Of a stretch of 64,000 nucleotides of DNA, positions 61,163 through 64,000 are shown piece after piece (positions within the stretch are counted from its first letter, which is position 1; each line of letters starts with the position of its first letter). The stretch is from Meghimatium bilineatum (taxonomy: Eukaryota > Mollusca > Gastropoda > Stylommatophora > Philomycidae): contig CM067306.1 of the NCBI GenBank assembly GCA_034231615.1, forward strand, positions 45,638,094 to 45,702,093, in the 5' to 3' direction. The notes below the pieces were generated by a model. That model saw nothing but the letters and a program-made list of their open reading frames with translations, was not told the DNA's origin and ran no database searches. A program made the translations under genes and the position numbers.

Positions 61163-64000
61163 CACTGGAGTATACACACAAATTGGGTGTACTGCAGTTT
61201 AGTACACCAAAAATCGTTGTATTCTGGCATATTACTCACTAATTTGGTGTACTGAAGCTTACTACACCACAACTACGTGTTTGCTTGTCACAAATATGGT
61301 ATGTTGTAGCTTACTTCGTTAGAACTGGCGTTACACACGAATTGAGTGTATTGCATTTTAGTACGTCAGAACTCGTTGTATTCTGGCATATTACTCACAA
61401 ATTCATTGTACTGAAGCTTACTACACTAGAATTGAATGTATTCTGGTCAATTACACATGATTTCGTTGTATTGCAGCTTAATACTTCAGAAACTGGTGTA
61501 TTAAACACGAATTGGGAGTATTGCATTTAGTACGCCAAAACTCGTTGTATTCTGGCATATTAATCACAAATTCATTGTACTGAAGCTTACTACACTAGAA
61601 TTGAGTGTATACTGGCCTATTGCACATGATTTCGTTGTATTGCAGCTTAATACTTCAGAACACTGGAGTATACACACAAGTTGGGTGTACTGCAGTTTAG
61701 TACACCAAAAATCGTTGTATTCTGGCATATTACTCACTAATTTGGTGTACTGAAGCTTACTACACCACAACTACGTGTTTGCTTGTCACAAATATGGTAT
61801 GTTGTAGCTTACTTCGTTAGAACTGGCGTTACACACGAATTGAGTGTATTGCATTTTAGTACGTCAGAACTCGTTGTATTCTGGCATATTACTCACAAAT
61901 TCATTGTACTGAAGCTTACTACACTAGAATTGAATGTATTCTGGTCAATTACACATGATTTCGTTGTATTGCAGCTTAATACTTCAGAAAATGGTGTATT
62001 AAACACGAATTGGGAGTATTGCAGTTTAGTACGCCAAAACTCGTTGTATTCTGGCATATTAATCACAAATTCATTGTACTGAAGCTTACTACACTAGAAT
62101 TGAGTGTATACTGGCCTATTGCACATGATTTCGTTGTATTGCAGCTTAATACTTCAGAACACTGGCGTATTAAACACGAATTGGGAGTATTGCAGTTTAC
62201 TACACCAACTCGTTGTATTGTGGCATATTACTCACTAATGTGGTGTACTGAAGATTACTACACCACAACACAGTTTGCTTGTCACAAATATGTATGTTGT
62301 AGCTTACTTCGTTAGAACTGGCGTTACACACGAATTGAGTGTATTGCAGTTTAGTACGTCAGAACTTAGTTGTATTCTGGCATATTACTCACAAATTCAT
62401 TGTACTGAAGCTTACTACACGAGAATTGAGTATATTCTGGCCCATTACACATGATTTCGTTGTATTGCAGCTTCATACGTCAGAACACTGGCGTATACAC
62501 ACGAATTGGGTGTTCTGCAGTTTAGTACACCAAAACTCGTTGTATTCTGGTATATTAATCACAAATTCAATGTACTGAAGCTTACTATACTAGAATTGAG
62601 TGTATACTGGCATATTGCACATGACTTCGTTGTATTGCAGCTTAATACGTCAGAACACTGGCGTATTACACAGGAATTGGCTGTATTGCAGTGTAGTACG
62701 CCAAAACTCGTTGTATTCTGGAATATTACTCACACATTCATTGTAGTGAAGCTTACTAGACTAGAATTGAGTGTATACTGGCCCATTACACATTATTTCG
62801 TTGTATTGCAGCTTAATACTTCAGAACACTGGGGTATTAAACACGAATTGGGAGTATTGCAGTTTACTACACCAACTCGTTGTATTGTGGCATATTACTC
62901 ACTAATGTATGGTGTACTGAAAATTACTACACCACAACACAGTTTGCTTGTCACAAATATGTATGTTGTAGCTTACTTCGTTAGAACTGGCTTTACACAC
63001 GAATTGAGTGTATTGCAGTTTAGTACGTCAGAACTCGTTGTATTCTGGCATATTACTCACAAATTCATTGTACTGAAGCTTACTACACTAGAATTGAGTA
63101 TATTCTGGCCCATTACACATGATTTCGTTGTATTGCAGCTTCATACGTCAGAACACTGGCGTATACACACGAATTGGGTGTTCTGCAGTTTAGTACACCA
63201 AAACTCGTTGTATTCTGGCATATTAATCACAAATTCAATGTACTGAAGCTTACTATACTAGAATTGAGTGTATACTGGCCTATTGCACATGATTTCGTTG
63301 TATTGCAGCTTAATACGTCAGAACACTGGCGTATTACACAAGAATTGGGTGTATTGCAGTGTAGTACGCCAAAACTCGTTGTATTCTGGAATATTACTCA
63401 CACATTCATTGTAGTGAAGCTTACTACACTAGAATTGAGTGTATACTGGCCTATTGCACATGATTTCGTTGTATTGCAGCTTAATACTTCAGAACACTGT
63501 CGTATACACAAGAATTGGGTGTATTGCAGTTTAGTACGCCAAAACTTGTTGTATTCTGGAATATTACTCACAAATTCATTGCACTGAAGCTTACTACACT
63601 AGAATTGAGTGTATAGAGGCCTATTGCACATGATTTCTTTGTATTGCAGCTTAATAGGTCAGATCACTGGCGTATCACACAGGAATTTGGTGTATTCCAG
63701 TTTAGTACGGCAAACCTCGTTGTATTCTGGCATATTACAAATTCATTGTACTGAAACTTACTACACTAGAATTGAGTATATTCTGGCCCATTACACATGA
63801 TTTCGTTGTATTGCAGCTTAATACGTCAGATCACTGGCGTATCACACAGGAATTTGGTGTATTCCAGTTTAGTACGGCAAACCTCGTTGTATTCTGGCAT
63901 ATTACTCACTAATTTGGTGTACTGAAGCTTACTACACCATAACTCAGTGTTTGCTTGTCACAAATATGGTATGTTGTAGCTTACGTCGTTAGAACTGGCG
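61152..64000 (+). repeat. Copy of 48,284-51,132 (12,868-bp offset), runs off the window
   Basis: From ATACGTCAGAACACTGGAG onward every landmark lies 12,868 bp after its partner, up to the last base. I noticed about nine substitutions, such as ACAAGTTGGG near 61,678, GAAAATGGTG near 61,987 and TGGGGTATT near 62,831. The left junction joins GCAGCA, from the neighbouring 1,492-bp unit, to ATACGTCAG. The copied block includes the start of another 9-monomer HOR (63,175 on). Confidence 0.92.

Larger units (their letters stand above)
1..64000 (+). repeat. Hierarchical satellite DNA array filling the whole window
   Basis: Every part I examined is made of A (170/171 bp) or B (~159 bp) monomers in head-to-tail order on the + strand. 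Landmarks such as TTGTATTCTGGCATATTACT and GAAGCTTACTACA recur at monomer spacing from first to last base. I found no inverted monomer, transposon, poly(A) tract, rRNA or tRNA gene, or unique spacer. About 110 B monomers were located by their 17-bp terminal element, and the remaining length fits about 270 A monomers. Family knowledge: A/B monomers arranged in multi-monomer HORs are typical of eukaryotic centromeric or pericentromeric satellites. That this array is centromeric is inference. The species and satellite name are not recognised. Confidence 0.98.

Noticed and set aside
1-64000. Primate alpha satellite, suggested by the ~171-bp monomer and A/B classes
   Set aside because: The sequence has none of the alpha-satellite landmarks I know, and its 30-bp internal sub-repeats and CpG content do not fit. 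Only length and organisation are similar.
1-64000. CRISPR array, suggested by ~30-bp repeats
   Set aside because: The 30-bp units are contiguous and diverged from each other, with no spacers of constant length between identical repeats.

Overview
The window is one uninterrupted block of tandemly repeated satellite DNA. I see no protein gene, RNA gene, transposon, CRISPR array or unique sequence in it. The repeats all run in the same orientation. Their organisation has three levels: a diverged ~30-bp sub-repeat, two monomer families built from it, and higher-order repeats (HORs) made of fixed strings of monomers. This is the architecture of eukaryotic centromeric or pericentromeric heterochromatin in a long-read assembly. 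I do not recognise the family or species. It is not primate alpha satellite, despite the similar monomer length. One hand-counted monomer is about 39% GC, and CpG is close to its expected frequency.

Monomer A is 170 or 171 bp: five ~30-bp sub-repeats plus a 20-21 bp tail. Monomer B is about 159 bp (observed 151-160): the same start, but a shortened second half that ends in a 17-bp element, CTTCGTTAGAACTGGCG or a variant. I located 110 copies of that element, so the window holds about 110 B and roughly 270 A monomers.

Layout. 1-4,222: diverged mixed monomers, including an old B subtype (B4). 4,223-8,074: mosaic of short segmental duplications. 8,075-22,500: overlapping large duplications at offsets 5,654, 2,988 and 8,824 bp. 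22,260-28,019: transition zone with duplications at 4,320 and 4,988 bp. 28,020-42,390: a 22-monomer, 3,655-bp HOR in four near-identical copies, the last lacking one monomer. 42,391-49,090: a 15-monomer, 2,504-bp HOR and a 10-monomer, 1,665-bp deletion derivative. 49,090-50,306: composite monomers. 50,307-54,765: a 9-monomer, 1,521-bp HOR in three copies. 54,766-61,151: diverged zone with B4 monomers and a 1,492-bp partial duplication. 61,152-64,000: a second copy of 48,284-51,132, implying a 12.9-kb super-repeat that runs off the window.

Open reading frames exist only because the sub-repeat length is a multiple of three. Their longest run is 321 codons, they start at TTG or out-of-phase ATG codons, and they break whenever a 170-bp or B monomer occurs. 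I treat them as non-coding. The points most worth following are the CENP-B-box-like element confined to B monomers, with co-existing intact and altered versions, and the record of unequal exchange in the HOR series.
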